A DNA stretch of 64,000 bases from an uncultured Prevotellaceae bacterium (GTDB taxonomy: Bacteria > Bacteroidota > Bacteroidia > Bacteroidales > Bacteroidaceae), in assembly GCA_900318795.1 (NCBI GenBank), contig ONLU01000009.1, positions 1 to 64,000 on the forward strand, given 5' to 3'. Both the position numbers and the translations under genes were made by a program. The notes below the pieces were generated by a model. The model had not been told where the DNA came from and searched no databases. It saw only the letters and a list, made by a program, of their open reading frames with translations. How positions within the stretch are numbered: the stretch's first letter is position 1; each line of letters begins with the position of its first letter. This document shows positions 43,530 to 54,094 of the stretch, in pieces.

Positions 43530-45596
43530 CTATCCCACTTGACTGCCTGGCTTGACGTCCTTGGTTGTAGTGACTACGCTGAGGCTCTCGTCAAAGTCGA
43601 CAGCAGAGAGAATCATACCCTGACTTTCAATACCCATCATCTGTCGGGGGGCAAAGTTGGCTACGAAGAGAATGCGCTTGCCGATGAGTACGGCAGGGTC
43701 TTCATAGAATGCTGCAATACCGCTGAGGATGGTACGGTCGGTGCCTGAGCCGTCGTCGATGGTGAACTGCAGCAGCTTCTTCGACTTCTTCACCTTTTGG
43801 CAGTCCTTGATAAGTCCGACACGGATGTCAAGCTTCTCGAAGTCTTCAAACGAGCAGGTGTCCTTGACGGGAGCAGCCTTGTACTGAGCTGCCTCATTGG
43901 CTTTCTTGGTTGCTTCCAGCTTGTCGAGTTGTTTTTGGATGACGTCGTCTTCAATTTTCTCGAAAAGCAGAGAGGGCTCTCCCAGCTGGTGACCAGCCTT
44001 CAGTAGATCGGTAGCCCCCAACTGGTCCCATTCGAAGGTGTCCATGTTCAGCATCTCACGCAGTTTCTTGCTGGAGAACGGCAGGAACGGCTCGAATGCG
44101 ATAGCCAGATTAGCCGTCAACTGCAGACAGATGTTCAGAATGGTCTCACAGCGTTTCTGGTCGGTCTTCCAGACCTTCCAGGGTTCGCACTCTGTGATAT
44201 AGCGATTGCCGATGCGGGCCAGGTTCATGGCTTCGAACTGTGCATCGCGGAACTTGAACTGGTCAAGCAGGGCTTCCACCTTCTGCTTCACGTCCTTGAA
44301 TTCCTCCAAAGCCTGGCGGTCGACATCTTGCAGTTCTCCGCAAGCAGGAACGACGCCGTTCCAATACTTCTTGGTCAGCTGCAGGGCACGGTTGACGAAG
44401 TTGCCATAGACGGCAACCAGTTCGTTGTTGTTGCGGTCCTGGAAATCCTTCCATGTGAAGTTGTTGTCCTTGGTTTCAGGGGCATTGGCTGTCAGCACAT
44501 ATCTTAAAACGTCCTGTTTGCCGGGCATGTCTACTAAGTATTCGTGCAGCCAGACTGCCCAGTTGCGCGAAGTGGAAATCTTGTCGTTCTCCAGATTCAG
44601 GAACTCGTTGGCTGGCACGTTGTCGGGCATGATGTACTTGCCGTGGGCTTTCATCATCACAGGGAAGATGATGCAGTGGAACACGATGTTGTCCTTGCCG
44701 ATGAAGTGTACCAGACGGGTGTCCTCGTCCTGCCACCACTGTTCCCACTTGCCCCATTTCTCTGGCTCGCGGTCGCACAGTTCCTTGGTGTTCGAAACAT
44801 AGCCGATGGGGGCGTCAAACCATACGTAGAGCACCTTGCCGTCTGCACCTTCTACGGGCACTGGGATTCCCCAGTCCAGGTCGCGGGTCATGGCACGAGG
44901 CTGCAAGTCCATGTCGAGCCAGGACTTACACTGTCCATATACGTTGGGACGCCACTCCTTGTGCTCCTCCAGAATCCATTGCTTCAGCCACTCCTGATAC
45001 TCGTTCAGGGGCAGATACCAGTTCTTGGTCTTCTTCAGTACGGGTGTCGAGCCGCTGATGGTCGACTTGGGGTTGATGAGCTCCGTGGGCGAGAGGTCGC
45101 GTCCGCACTTCTCGCACTGGTCGCCATAGGCACCCTCGTTGTGGCAGTGGGGGCACTCGCCTGTCACGTAGCGGTCTGCCAGGAATTGCTTGGCCTCCTC
45201 ATCGTACAGCTGTTCGGTTGTCTCTTCTACCAGTTTGCCTTCATCGTAGAGCTTGCGGAACCACTCGGCGGCAAACTTATGATGCACGTCAGAGGTGGTG
45301 CGGCTATAGATATCGAATGAGATGCCGAACTCTTGGAACGAGTCCTTGATCATCTTATGGTAGCGGTCTACTACGTCCTGTGGGGTGATGCCCTCCTTGC
45401 GGGCACGGACGGTGATGGGTACACCATGCTCGTCAGAACCACCAATAAACAGCACGTCTTCTTTCTTCAGACGCAGGTAACGGACATAGATGTCTGCTGG
45501 CACATAAACGCCAGCCAGGTGACCGATGTGAACACCGCCGTTGGCATAGGGCAGGGCTGAGGTCACTGTTGTTCTCTTGAATTTTTTTTCTGCCAT
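43530..45596 (-). CDS. metG: Methionine--tRNA ligase
   Basis: The 688-residue class I synthetase has HIGH (23-26) in [10 protein letters not shown], a zinc knuckle with CPHC and CEKC, KISTS in place of KMSKS ([10 protein letters not shown]), an anticodon-binding helical domain and a C-terminal tRNA-binding OB domain ([18 protein letters not shown]). The OB domain makes it the long, dimeric type. The start at MAEKKFKRT (45596) is 29 bases after the promoter box; the longer frame from 45653 includes the promoter. Confidence 0.96.
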   Translation of the reverse strand: MAEKKFKRTTVTSALPYANGGVHIGHLAGVYVPADIYVRYLRLKKEDVLFIGGSDEHGVPITVRARKEGITPQDVVDRYHKMIKDSFQEFGISFDIYSRTTSDVHHKFAAEWFRKLYDEGKLVEETTEQLYDEEAKQFLADRYVTGECPHCHNEGAYGDQCEKCGRDLSPTELINPKSTISGSTPVLKKTKNWYLPLNEYQEWLKQWILEEHKEWRPNVYGQCKSWLDMDLQPRAMTRDLDWGIPVPVEGADGKVLYVWFDAPIGYVSNTKELCDREPEKWGKWEQWWQDEDTRLVHFIGKDNIVFHCIIFPVMMKAHGKYIMPDNVPANEFLNLENDKISTSRNWAVWLHEYLVDMPGKQDVLRYVLTANAPETKDNNFTWKDFQDRNNNELVAVYGNFVNRALQLTKKYWNGVVPACGELQDVDRQALEEFKDVKQKVEALLDQFKFRDAQFEAMNLARIGNRYITECEPWKVWKTDQKRCETILNICLQLTANLAIAFEPFLPFSSKKLREMLNMDTFEWDQLGATDLLKAGHQLGEPSLLFEKIEDDVIQKQLDKLEATKKANEAAQYKAAPVKDTCSFEDFEKLDIRVGLIKDCQKVKKSKKLLQFTIDDGSGTDRTILSGIAAFYEDPAVLIGKRILFVANFAPRQMMGIESQGMILSAVDFDESLSVVTTTKDVKPGSQVG

Positions 45597-45625
45597 TTTT
45601 GTCTTTCGTTTTTTATATTTGGGTG

Positions 45626-45656
45626 CAAAATTACTAAAAAATGAGCGAAACACAAA
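45626..45656 (-). promoter_or_regulatory. Promoter of metG
   Basis: On the minus strand TTTG (45653-45656), 19 bases, then TAATTTTG (45626-45633), 29 bases before the ATG. Confidence 0.7.
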
Positions 45657-45743
45657 AGATTACCGCGCTTTTCTTTTTACTGCCGAGTGAGTTCAATGAT
45701 GCCAAAAGTTACGAAATATTACTCATATGTCAAACAAAATGTG

Positions 45744-45751
45744 TAAATTTG
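45744..45751 (+). promoter_or_regulatory. -7 box (TAAATTTG) of the msrC-like gene
   Basis: TAAATTTG fits TAnnTTTG and lies 21 bases before the ATG at 45773. Confidence 0.55.
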
Positions 45752-45772
45752 CAGGCACTAAAGTACTTTGCT

Positions 45773-46219
45773 ATGGAAAAAGAAGAGAAATACAAACTAT
45801 TGAAACAGCAAATTGAAGCACTCGTAGCCGGTGAGGACGATTCCGTTTCTGTGATGGCTAATGTCAGTGCCGCTATCCACCAGGAGATGGGTTTCTTTTG
45901 GACGGGCTTTTATATAGTAAAAGGTGAAGAACTGCATCTGGGCCCATTCCAAGGAAGCGTTGCCTGCATGCATATTCCTTTCGGTCGTGGTGTCTGTGGT
46001 GCTGCGTGGCAGCGTGCAGAAACCATTGTGGTTCCTGATGTGGAGCAGTTCCCGGGTCATATAGCCTGTAGCAGTCTTTCGCGCTCTGAAATTGTCGTAC
46101 CCCTCTTCAATACCTCTCGCGAAGTGGTGGCAGTGCTCGACATAGACAGTCGTGAACTGAATACCTTTGACGACATAGACCGCTACTGGCTGGAGCAAAT
46201 CGTGCAGGTAATAAAATAA
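45773..46219 (+). CDS. msrC: GAF-domain free methionine-(R)-sulfoxide reductase
   Basis: The 148-residue GAF protein has the fRMsr signature: FFWTGFYIVKGEELHLGPFQG, VACMHIPFGRGVCGAAW and HIACSSLSRSEIVVP, with three Cys at the catalytic/resolving positions. It reduces free Met-(R)-sulfoxide in the cytosol. The start at 45773 follows the promoter; the longer frame from 45641 crosses it. A terminator overlaps its stop. Confidence 0.9.
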   Translation: MEKEEKYKLLKQQIEALVAGEDDSVSVMANVSAAIHQEMGFFWTGFYIVKGEELHLGPFQGSVACMHIPFGRGVCGAAWQRAETIVVPDVEQFPGHIACSSLSRSEIVVPLFNTSREVVAVLDIDSRELNTFDDIDRYWLEQIVQVIK

Positions 46220-46248
46220 AAAAGAGAGGCAAAAAGCCTCTCTTTTTG
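46217..46248. terminator. Bidirectional terminator between msrC and tRNA-Lys
   Basis: A 12-bp stem (46219-46230 with 46236-46247) with an A5 loop, flanked by A and T runs. It can end both msrC on the plus strand and the tRNA transcript on the minus strand. Confidence 0.88.
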
Positions 46249-46321
46249 TGATCCGCTTGGGGCTCGAACCCAAGACCCCAACATTAAAAGTGTTGTGCTC
46301 TACCAACTGAGCTAGCGGATC
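46249..46321 (-). tRNA. tRNA-Lys (anticodon TTT)
   Basis: The 73-nt cloverleaf reads on the minus strand: acceptor arms gatccgc/gcggatc (46315-46321 with 46250-46256, read complementary), the D-arm TAGCTCAGTTGGTAGAGC, anticodon loop CTTTTAA giving TTT, and the T-arm with GGTTCGAGCC. The discriminator base is A and CCA is not encoded, as usual in the phylum. Confidence 0.96.
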
Positions 46322-46351
46322 AGTGCTCACGCATCTAAACGAAAGCGGGTG

Positions 46352-46383
46352 CAAAGGTACAACGTTTTTTTGAGATAGCCAAA
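46352..46383 (-). promoter_or_regulatory. Promoter of tRNA-Lys
   Basis: On the minus strand TTTG (46380-46383), 20 bases, then TACCTTTG (46352-46359), about 30 bases before the mature tRNA 5' end. The -33 element touches the last codons of tdk. Confidence 0.7.
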
Positions 46384-46384
46384 T

Positions 46385-46978
46385 TTATTCTGATGTTTTT
46401 TCACTTTTGAGGGCTTTTTGATAGCACTCACGGCAGAGAGGCTCGTATTCTTGCGTTTCACCCAGTAGCACGCGCTTGTCGTTCTGTACGGTACGATGGC
46501 TGACATATGCCAGCGATCCGCACTTGACACAGATGGCATGGACCTTGGTGACATCGTCGGCAATGGCACAGAGGGCGGGCATGGGACCGAAAGGAATGCC
46601 TCGGAAGTCCATGTCGAGACCAGCTATAATGACGCGGACACCCCGGTTTGCCAACTGGTTGCACACATCCACCAGACCATCGTCAAAAAACTGAGCCTCG
46701 TCAATGCCCACCACATCGATGTCGGAGGATAATAACAGAATGCTGGCTGAAGAGTCGAGTGGAGTAGAAGGTATGGCATTGTGATCGTGGCTCACCACCT
46801 CTTCGTCGCTATAGCGAGTGTCAATGGCAGGCTTGAATATTTCTACCTTCTGCTTGGCAAACTGGGCACGGCGCAGACGCCTGATAAGCTCTTCCGTCTT
46901 GCCCGAGAACATAGAACCGCACACTACTTCTATTCTGCCAGGGCGGTGTGCTTCGCCCGTTGCGGGATAACTAATCAT
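46385..46978 (-). CDS. tdk: Thymidine kinase (type II)
   Basis: The 197-residue enzyme phosphorylates thymidine for salvage. It shows the P-loop [16 protein letters not shown], the DEAQFF motif, the lasso-loop region and the zinc Cys pairs (CVKCG and CREC). The ATG at 46978 is four bases after the promoter box; the TTG at 46996 lies within the box. Its 3' end carries the -33 element of the tRNA promoter. Confidence 0.95.
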   Translation of the reverse strand: MISYPATGEAHRPGRIEVVCGSMFSGKTEELIRRLRRAQFAKQKVEIFKPAIDTRYSDEEVVSHDHNAIPSTPLDSSASILLLSSDIDVVGIDEAQFFDDGLVDVCNQLANRGVRVIIAGLDMDFRGIPFGPMPALCAIADDVTKVHAICVKCGSLAYVSHRTVQNDKRVLLGETQEYEPLCRECYQKALKSEKTSE

Positions 46979-46982
46979 GGTG

Positions 46983-46990
46983 CAAAGATA
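46983..46990 (-). promoter_or_regulatory. -7 box (TATCTTTG) of tdk; near-leaderless
   Basis: The minus-strand TATCTTTG is followed by CACC and the ATG at 46978, leaving no room for a normal 5' leader. Confidence 0.6.
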
Positions 46991-47109
46991 CAACAAACTT
47001 TGAACTTAGACCTTTGGACTTTGGACTTTTTAGTCAGAAGAAGTGTTAAATATGCCTAATGAGTGGTCATAAAAGTGGCACTTCAAAGTACAAAGTTCAA
47101 AGAAAATAC

Positions 47110-47117
47110 TACCTTTG
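47110..47117 (+). promoter_or_regulatory. -7 box (TACCTTTG) of rsmI
   Basis: TACCTTTG lies eight bases before the ATG at 47126. The preceding 100 bases contain imperfect repeats of ctttggact and aaagttcaaag, with no other function apparent. Confidence 0.55.
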
Positions 47118-47125
47118 CGCACGAA

Positions 47126-47797
47126 ATGGGCTTATTGTATATTGTACCCACGCCTGTGGGGAACATGGAAGATATGACACTGCGTGCCATCCGCGTGCTC
47201 AAGGAGGCCGATGTGGTGCTGGCAGAGGATACCCGGACATCGGGCATTCTGCTGAAGCATTTCGGCATTGAGCAGCATCTGCTGTCACACCATAAGTTCA
47301 ACGAACATGGAACGTCGGCCTCGGTGGTCGAACGCTTGTTGGCTGGTCAGACGGTAGCGCTGGTAAGCGATGCTGGGACACCAGGCATCAGTGATCCAGG
47401 GTTCTTCCTGGTGCGTGAAGCAGTCCGTGCAGGCATTGAGGTGCAGACCCTGCCTGGCGCTACGGCTTTTGTGCCAGCCCTGGTGTCGAGTGGACTGCCT
47501 TGTGACCGTTTTTGTTTTGAGGGTTTCCTGCCTCAGAAGAAAGGTCGTCAGACCAAGATCCAGAGCCTGGCCGACGAGGAGCGTACCATGGTGTTCTATG
47601 AGTCGCCCTACAGAGTGCTGAAGACGCTGCAGCAGTTCTGTGAGGTGTTTGGTCCAGAGCGTCAGGTTAGCGTGTGTCGCGAGATTTCCAAGATACATGA
47701 GGAGAGCGTCCGGGGCACGCTAGCGGAGGTGATAGCTCACTTCACGGAGCACGAGCCGAGAGGTGAGTTCGTCATCGTGGTAGCAGGAAGAGGATAA
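47126..47797 (+). CDS. rsmI: 16S rRNA (cytidine(1402)-2'-O)-methyltransferase RsmI
   Basis: The 223-residue protein is of the tetrapyrrole-methylase fold: LLYIVPTPVGNMEDMTLRAI, VLAEDTRTSGILLKHF, LVSDAGTPGISDPG and LPGATAFVPALVSSGL, all standard for RsmI. It methylates C1402 of 16S rRNA. It is shorter than enterobacterial RsmI (about 285) because the C-terminal domain is missing, usual in this phylum. The start follows the promoter by eight bases. Confidence 0.93.
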   Translation: MGLLYIVPTPVGNMEDMTLRAIRVLKEADVVLAEDTRTSGILLKHFGIEQHLLSHHKFNEHGTSASVVERLLAGQTVALVSDAGTPGISDPGFFLVREAVRAGIEVQTLPGATAFVPALVSSGLPCDRFCFEGFLPQKKGRQTKIQSLADEERTMVFYESPYRVLKTLQQFCEVFGPERQVSVCREISKIHEESVRGTLAEVIAHFTEHEPRGEFVIVVAGRG

Positions 47798-47825
47798 AAA
47801 GTAAAAGAGTAAAAAAATAAAAGAC

Positions 47826-48680
47826 ATGAAAAAACTATTTGTATTTGTATTGTGTATGACGGCCTTGACCGCCTGCAATCAGAAAGGACAGCAGTCTGCT
47901 GCCGACCAGTTGGTCACTCAGGAGCGTGACTCACTGAACCGTATTATCGCTCAAAAGGACAACGAAATCAACGACATGATGGGAACCCTGAATGACATTG
48001 AGGAAGGTTTCCGTGCCATCAATGCTGCTGAAGACCGTGTGAGCGTGGCCCGTCAGGGCGAGGGTGCCAGCATGAAGGAGCGCATTCAGGAGAACATCCA
48101 GTTCATTCAGCAGACGATGCAGCAGAACCGTGAACTCATCAACAAGCTGCGTAACCAGTTGCGCCAGAGTTCGGTGAAAGGAGACGAGTTGCGTCGTACG
48201 CTTGACAATCTGACCAAGCAATTGGAAGAGAAAGACGCCCAGATTAAGTCTCTGATGGCTGAGCTGGAGGCAAAGAACATCCAGATTACCGAACTGAACA
48301 CTCAGGTGTCTAATCTGGAGACGAATGTGGCAAGCCTGTCTGAAGAAACCACCCAGAAGTCGAAGACCATCTCCGCTCAGGACAAGGAGCTGAATACAGC
48401 TTGGTTTGTCTTCGGTACCAAGAAGGAGTTGAAGGAACAACGCATCATTGAGGACGGTGAGGTGCTGCGTTCGAACTTTAATCAGGACTACTTTACCAAG
48501 ATTGATATCCGCGTAGACAAGGAAATTAAGCTCTACAGCCGTTCGGCAAAGATGCTGACAGACCATCCCGCATCGAGCTATCGTCTGGAGCAGGATGCCA
48601 ACAAGCAGTATGTGCTCCGCATCGAGAACCCCTCGCAGTTCTGGTCTACCAGCAAGTATCTGGTCATTCAGGTGAAGTAA
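47826..48680 (+). CDS. Coiled-coil lipoprotein of unknown function
   Basis: The 284-residue protein has a lipoprotein signal ending in LTAC (Cys17). Residues about 30-190 are a long heptad-type coiled coil rich in Gln, Glu, Leu and Asn, and the C-terminal 95 residues form a globular domain (AWFVFGTKKELKEQRIIED through FWSTSKYLVIQVK). Similar proteins are common in Bacteroidota with no assigned role; a periplasmic or outer-membrane-linked scaffold is possible. It follows rsmI by 28 bases of A-rich sequence. Confidence 0.82.
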   Translation: MKKLFVFVLCMTALTACNQKGQQSAADQLVTQERDSLNRIIAQKDNEINDMMGTLNDIEEGFRAINAAEDRVSVARQGEGASMKERIQENIQFIQQTMQQNRELINKLRNQLRQSSVKGDELRRTLDNLTKQLEEKDAQIKSLMAELEAKNIQITELNTQVSNLETNVASLSEETTQKSKTISAQDKELNTAWFVFGTKKELKEQRIIEDGEVLRSNFNQDYFTKIDIRVDKEIKLYSRSAKMLTDHPASSYRLEQDANKQYVLRIENPSQFWSTSKYLVIQVK

Positions 48681-48684
48681 ACAC

Positions 48685-50349
48685 TTAACGGCGATAGATG
48701 ATACGCGGAGGTGCCAACGGTATCTCCGCGTTTTGTTTGCCGCCTTGTCGGGTGATAGCTTTGTAGACCCACGTCGTCGGCTGGTGGGCCTGATCGAAGA
48801 CAGTAAACTCGTCGTAGCCGGGCTCTTGGTCGAGTGCCAGTTTCATGACCTTATTATATATAACCTGACGGCTGGGGGCATTGAACGGTGAGTCGTTGCT
48901 GTTCATCATGCTGTTCTCTGACGAGCGGAACACTCCTTTATAGAAGGTAGCCCCACCTTCGTAGATGCCCAGATTCTCAGTACGGTAACGGCTGTCGGAC
49001 AGGAGCCGGCTCCATAGCACCTTGTCAGTTTCCTGCTCCGAGTCAACGTTCAGCATCCATCCGAACTGCTCTTGCTGTTGTTTCAAGGTCTTGATGTCTT
49101 TCTCCGTGGCCGATCCGTATTCGGAGTTGACATACTCATCGGCCAGCTTGCCCAGACCATGGCCGATGGCTTCGTGCACTAATACCTCGCGGAACATTTC
49201 GCTCTCAAGATTCTCTATGATGGGACAGAGGGCAACGGCATAGCTGGTATTACTTCTGCTGTCGGCATACATGTACGTGACGCCCTTGTGCAGGTTTGTG
49301 TTCAGAATCACCACTGCCAGCGTCCGGTCGACATTGATGCCCTTGACCTTCTTCACATATTCCAGCACTTTGTCTTCGTTAGCATCAATACCCGTGTCAT
49401 TGGTGTGTGGTACCGTGCTGAATGTGGTTGAGTAATTGCTGCCCGGCGTGTCCTGACTGCTGACGGCAGTGACGGCATAGACGTCAAAATAGTCCCGCAG
49501 AGATTTGACGGGTTCTTCGCTGAATAGGTTTTCCATCGCCTGGTTCATCACTTCCATATAAGTTCCGTCGGCAATCTCCAGGTCAATGAAGGCATCACCC
49601 ATCAGCACGATGGGAATGCCGCGTCCGATGGTGGCCTTGTTCAGTTGCGTCACCTTGCCGTCGGCAGAGAAGTCTGTCGACTGGTAGTCGCTGCTGCGTC
49701 CCTCCTGATGGATAAAGAGCGTGTCCAGGAACAAGGCCTCTTTGTTCTTTCCCTCCATGGCAAGTATAAAGGCTGCCTCACGTGCACTCTTCTCCGTATT
49801 GGCCTTTACGGTTATGGCGTTCAGAGCCATGTAGTATGCGGCTCTCGTAGGAGCACTATTCGATGAACCTATATTAATCCATTTGTCGATGCCGGCTGAC
49901 GAGTAGAGCAGTAGCTGATCCTGTTCCAGATTCGTCTTGAAGGTGATGTCCTTCAGCGTAGCCCCTTCTGCAGGCACGTTGATGTTCTTCTTGTCGAAGA
50001 TGGCATAGTCGTCACGTTGTTTGATGGTAATGGACTTGCGCGTGCTGCTGGCACTAATATCCAACTGGGCAGTCCTGAGCGCCTTGGTACGGTTCGTCTC
50101 TGTGGTCGAGATGGTGATGGTATGTGTGCCAGCCTCTCCGCTCTTGGGCGAGAAGGTAACCCAGTGGGCATTGCAGGTGGCAGTCCACCTGTCGGTGGTG
50201 GTTATAGTCACTTGGTTGGTGTTGTTTACTACAGAATACAACTCTACTGACGTTGTTGTCAGCAAGACAGCATTGCTGTCACCGTCATCCTTGTTGCATC
50301 CTGTCAGCAACAACAACGCAATCATCCATAAATTGATAATCTTTCTCAT
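48685..50349 (-). CDS. BACON-domain lipoprotein with M64 (IgA-peptidase-like) metallopeptidase domain
   Basis: The 554-residue protein has a lipoprotein signal (LLTGC, Cys18), one clear BACON domain (about 28-112, with DRWTATCNAHWVTFSP) and a second BACON-like domain (about 116-218). The peptidase M64 domain carries HEAIGHGLGKLADEY at 392-406, followed by SMMNSNDSPFNAPSR. M64 includes the IgA protease of Clostridium ramosum; Bacteroidota members are mostly uncharacterised surface proteases. It points away from the SusCD operon. The start at 50349 is nine bases after its promoter box. Confidence 0.9.
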   Translation of the reverse strand: MRKIINLWMIALLLLTGCNKDDGDSNAVLLTTTSVELYSVVNNTNQVTITTTDRWTATCNAHWVTFSPKSGEAGTHTITISTTETNRTKALRTAQLDISASSTRKSITIKQRDDYAIFDKKNINVPAEGATLKDITFKTNLEQDQLLLYSSAGIDKWINIGSSNSAPTRAAYYMALNAITVKANTEKSAREAAFILAMEGKNKEALFLDTLFIHQEGRSSDYQSTDFSADGKVTQLNKATIGRGIPIVLMGDAFIDLEIADGTYMEVMNQAMENLFSEEPVKSLRDYFDVYAVTAVSSQDTPGSNYSTTFSTVPHTNDTGIDANEDKVLEYVKKVKGINVDRTLAVVILNTNLHKGVTYMYADSRSNTSYAVALCPIIENLESEMFREVLVHEAIGHGLGKLADEYVNSEYGSATEKDIKTLKQQQEQFGWMLNVDSEQETDKVLWSRLLSDSRYRTENLGIYEGGATFYKGVFRSSENSMMNSNDSPFNAPSRQVIYNKVMKLALDQEPGYDEFTVFDQAHQPTTWVYKAITRQGGKQNAEIPLAPPRIIYRR

Positions 50350-50358
50350 AGTCCAGTG

Positions 50359-50389
50359 CAAAGATAGTTATTCTTTTTCAAACTACCAA
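50359..50389 (-). promoter_or_regulatory. Promoter of the M64 peptidase gene
   Basis: On the minus strand TTG (50387-50389), 20 bases, then TATCTTTG (50359-50366), nine bases to the ATG. It lies just outside the left 47-bp inverted repeat. Confidence 0.6.
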
Positions 50390-50394
50390 CAAAA

Positions 50395-50441
50395 CGTGAA
50401 AAAACATTCAGGGCAGGTAATCGTTGAGATTCCTGCCCTGA
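50395..50441 (+). repeat. Left copy of a 47-bp inverted repeat flanking the SusCD operon
   Basis: This matches the reverse complement of 58099-58145 at 45 of 47 positions, with an identical 34-bp core at 50408-50441. The core is a hairpin (cagggcagg with cctgccctg, and inner aatc with gatt). Read on the minus strand it is followed by T6 and looks like a terminator, yet no minus-strand gene precedes it. Confidence 0.85.
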
Positions 50442-50801
50442 CTATATGTGTATAGGTATATTCCGTGAATTGTAGTCTTTAACAAATTGCAAACTTTTTA
50501 GCAAAAAATTACATTAAAAGGGTAGAAAAGGGAGCGTTTTGTTAATTTCTTGCACAAAAATGTACATTTTTTATAAATTTATTCGTTTTTTACAGAAGTA
50601 AGTATTATCTTTGCACGGTCTTTTCGAAAGGCTGTAATATGCCTACACCTCTCCCGCAGAGGTCGATAATATTTCTACATCTGAGCAAAAAGCATGAATA
50701 AACTATAGAATTGCCATCAGTGTAGATGAGATATTTATTTAGTAAAGTACACGTACATAATATATAAATCAATTCAATAAAAATTAAACAAGAGAGTGTT
50801 T
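50442..50801 (+). other. AT-rich upstream region and long leader of the susC operon
   Basis: No gene seen. The promoter is at 50582-50613, so the leader is about 180 nt. It contains the hairpins ctttt-cg-aaag (near 50621-50631) and acctct-cccgc-agaggt (near 50655-50671). The length and hairpins leave room for post-transcriptional control, as described for other SusCD operons, but no known motif is recognised. Confidence 0.5.
50582..50613 (+). promoter_or_regulatory. Promoter of the susC operon
   Basis: TTCG (50582-50585), 20 bases, then TATCTTTG (50606-50613). The -33 element deviates from TTTG by one base. Confidence 0.6.
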
Positions 50802-53800
50802 ATGGAAAAAAGACTAACGATGTTTTTGGCCTGCCTGTTCCTGAGCTTAGGAATGGCACTGGCCCAGACAAAAGTTACGGGAACCGTCATCTCTGCTGAA
50901 GACGACCAGCCGATTATCGGTGCTACTATTCTGGTGCAGGGACAGAAGAGCGGAGCCGTGACAGATGCCAATGGTCACTTTACCATTTCAGTGCCTTCGG
51001 GCAAGAAAATTGTAGTAAGCTACATCGGTATGGAGACCGAAACCGTGACGCCCCGCAACGGTATGACCATCTATCTGAAGAACGCTGCCGAGATTGAGGA
51101 AATCGTCGTAACGGGTATGCAGAAGATGGACAAGCGTCTGTTTACGGGTGCAACCTCTAAGTTGGATGCCGAGAAGGCCAAACTGGACGGTGTGGCCGAC
51201 ATTTCGCGCTCACTGGAAGGCCGTGTAGCCGGTGTGAGTGTGCAGAACGTATCTGGTACCTTCGGTACAGCTCCAAAGATTCGCGTGCGTGGTGCTACTT
51301 CTATCTATGGTTCGTCAAAGCCCCTGTGGGTGGTTGACGGTGTCATCATGGAGGATGTGACAGAGGTAGATGCCGACGCGCTGTCGTCGGGTGATGCCGT
51401 CACTCTGATTTCGTCAGCCATTGCCGGCTTGAACTCGGACGATATTGAGTCGTTCCAGATTCTGAAGGACGGTTCTGCTACCTCTATCTATGGTGCCCGC
51501 GCTATGGCTGGTGTGATTGTTGTCACCACCAAGAAAGGTAAGCAGGGACAGACCCGCATCAACTATACGGGTGAGTACACCATGCGTCTGAAGCCCAGCT
51601 ACTCGAACTTCAACATCATGAACTCACAGGAACAGATGGGTATCTATCAGGAATTGGAAAACAACGGTTTGATTTCTTTTGGTCGCACCTACCGCTATGC
51701 CAGCAGTGGTGTATACGGAAAGATGTACCATCTGCTGAACACCTACGATCCCATCACCGGAACTTATGCCCTGGCAAATACCCCAGAGGCAAGAAATGCC
51801 TATCTGAGAGAGGCTGAGATGCGTAATACGGACTGGTTCGATGAGTTGTTCTCAAGTTCTATCATGCACAACCATTCTATTTCGATGTCTACAGGTACAG
51901 AGAAGGCCCAGTACTACACATCGTTCAGCTACATGAATGACCCAGGATGGACTGAAGCTTCAAAGGTGGAGCGATTCACAACCAATATCAATGCCAACTA
52001 CAACATTTCCAATAAAATTTCATTAAACTTGATTGGTAATGCAAGTTATCGTAAGCAGAAGGCACCCGGTACAACAAGCCAGAGCAACAATGCAGTGACC
52101 GGTGCTACCAGTCGCGACTTCGACATCAACCCTTACAGCTATGCACTGAACAGTTCACGTACACTGGACCCCAATGCATTCTATGTACGTAACTATGCTC
52201 CGTTTAACATCCACAACGAGTTGGCAAACAACTATATGGATCTGGATGTGGTAGACATGAAAATCCAAGCTGAGTTGAAATACAAGCCTATCCGTCAGGT
52301 GGAATTAGCTGCTTTGGCATCATACAAATACTCTGGAACCACTCAAGCCCACAGTATACGAGAGAACTCTAATCAGGCCATGTCGTTCCGTGCCATGGAC
52401 GATGCTACCATGCGTGACGCCAACCCGTGGCTATACACAGACCCAGACGATGCCAACTCGCTGCCTATCAGCGTCTTGCCTAATGGTGGCTTCTACAATG
52501 AGACAAAGTATAAGATGAATAACTGGAGTCTCCGACTGACCGGAAGCTACAACGATGCATTCAATAATGATACACACATTGTGAATCTGTTCGCTGGTAT
52601 GGAGATTAACAATACAGACCGTAACCGCAGCCACTTTAAAGGTATAGGTATGCAGTATGACATGGGCTTCCTGCCTAACTACGATTATCGCTACTTCAAA
52701 CAGTCAAGTGAGCAGAATGCTGATTACTACGGACTGTCTAATAGCTATGGGCGTGAGGTGTCATTCTTCGGAACAGCCACTTACTCTTATAAAGGACGAT
52801 ATATTATCAATGGAACTGTTCGTTACGAAGGTTCTAACCGTTTGGGCAAGGAAACCAGTGCCCGTTGGTTGCCAACCTGGAACGTATCTGGCGCATGGAA
52901 TGCCCATGAGGAGCCATGGTTCCACAATACTTTCAAGAATGTACTGACTCATGCCACCCTGAAAGCCTCTTACTCTCTGACTGGTGACAAGCCTGCTACC
53001 AACAACGCACAGGTTATCATTCAGAGTTATAACCCATGGCGTCCATTCGCCAATGTCAAGGAGTCCGGACTGGAAATCTATGATTTTGCCAACCCCGATT
53101 TGACCTATGAGAAGAAGCATGAGTTCAACTTGGGTATCGACCTCGGTTTCTTTAATAACCGTATTAATGTGCAGTTCGACTGGTACAAGCGTAACAACTA
53201 CGACCTGATTGGTCCGCGTGTACTTAACGGAACCACTGGTACGCTTCGCGACTATGCAAACGTTGCTCGTCAACAAGGACTTCCAGTGGAGCACAGACTT
53301 CATTTTCTCTCACGTGAAGACCAAGGTAACTGATCTGGAAAGTCATACACGTGTCATTAGCATGATCAGTAATGGTGGTTTCACCATGCCTGGCTATCCT
53401 TATCGATCCCTGTTCTCTATCGATTTCAAGGGACTGAATGAGAATGGTATCCCCACTTTCATCAATACAAACGGTGACCTGACCACCAGTGATTTGGATT
53501 TCCAGTCATACGACACAGATTATCTGATTTATGAAGGTCCAACAGACCCGACTGTTACAGGCTCGTTGGGTAATACCTTTAAATACAAAGGCTTCACACT
53601 GAATATTTTTGCCACATACTCATATGGCAATGTAATTCGCCTTGACCCGTCGTTCGCCGCTTCTTACTCAGACTTGGACGCTATGCCCAAAGAGTTCAAG
53701 AACCGTTGGACCATGGCTGGTGACGAGAAATTTACAGATATTCCCGCTATTGCAGACTTGCGCATGCTGCAGAACGACTCGCGTTTGGCTTATGCCTACA

Positions 53801-54063
53801 ATGCTTACAACAAGTCTACAGCACGTGTGGCAAAGGGTGACTTCATCCGCATGAAGGAAATATCTCTGAGCTATGATTTCCCCAAGAAATGGATTGCCCC
53901 GTTGCACCTCAATAGCCTGAGTGCCAAACTGCAGGCCACCAACCTCTTCCTGATTTACTCAGACAGCAAGCTGAACGGTCAGGATCCTGAGTTCTTCAAC
54001 ACTGGTGGTGTTGCCGTACCTATGCCTAAGCAGTTTACCTTCACACTGCGTGTAGGACTTTAA
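50802..54063 (+). pseudogene. SusC/RagA-family TonB-dependent receptor, frame-disrupted
   Basis: Residues from the ATG at 50802 give a signal peptide ending MALAQ, a carboxypeptidase-regulatory-like domain (TKVTGTVISAEDDQPIIGAT), the plug (EIVVTGMQ; LEGRVAGVSVQN; IRVRGATSIYGSSKPLWVVD) and most of the barrel. The first frame stops at 53333. The barrel continues in another frame (VNKDFQWSTDFIFSHVK, at about 53268 on) to the stop at 54063, ending FTFTLRVGL. The switch occurs just after RDYANVA (about 53265); the strand that SusC proteins have there is missing, suggesting an out-of-frame deletion rather than a single-base error. The combined length is normal for the family. An in-frame start at 50796 (MFMEKR) is possible. 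Confidence 0.85.
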
Positions 54064-54094
54064 TATATAAGTAAAAAGTAAAAAATAAATGATT

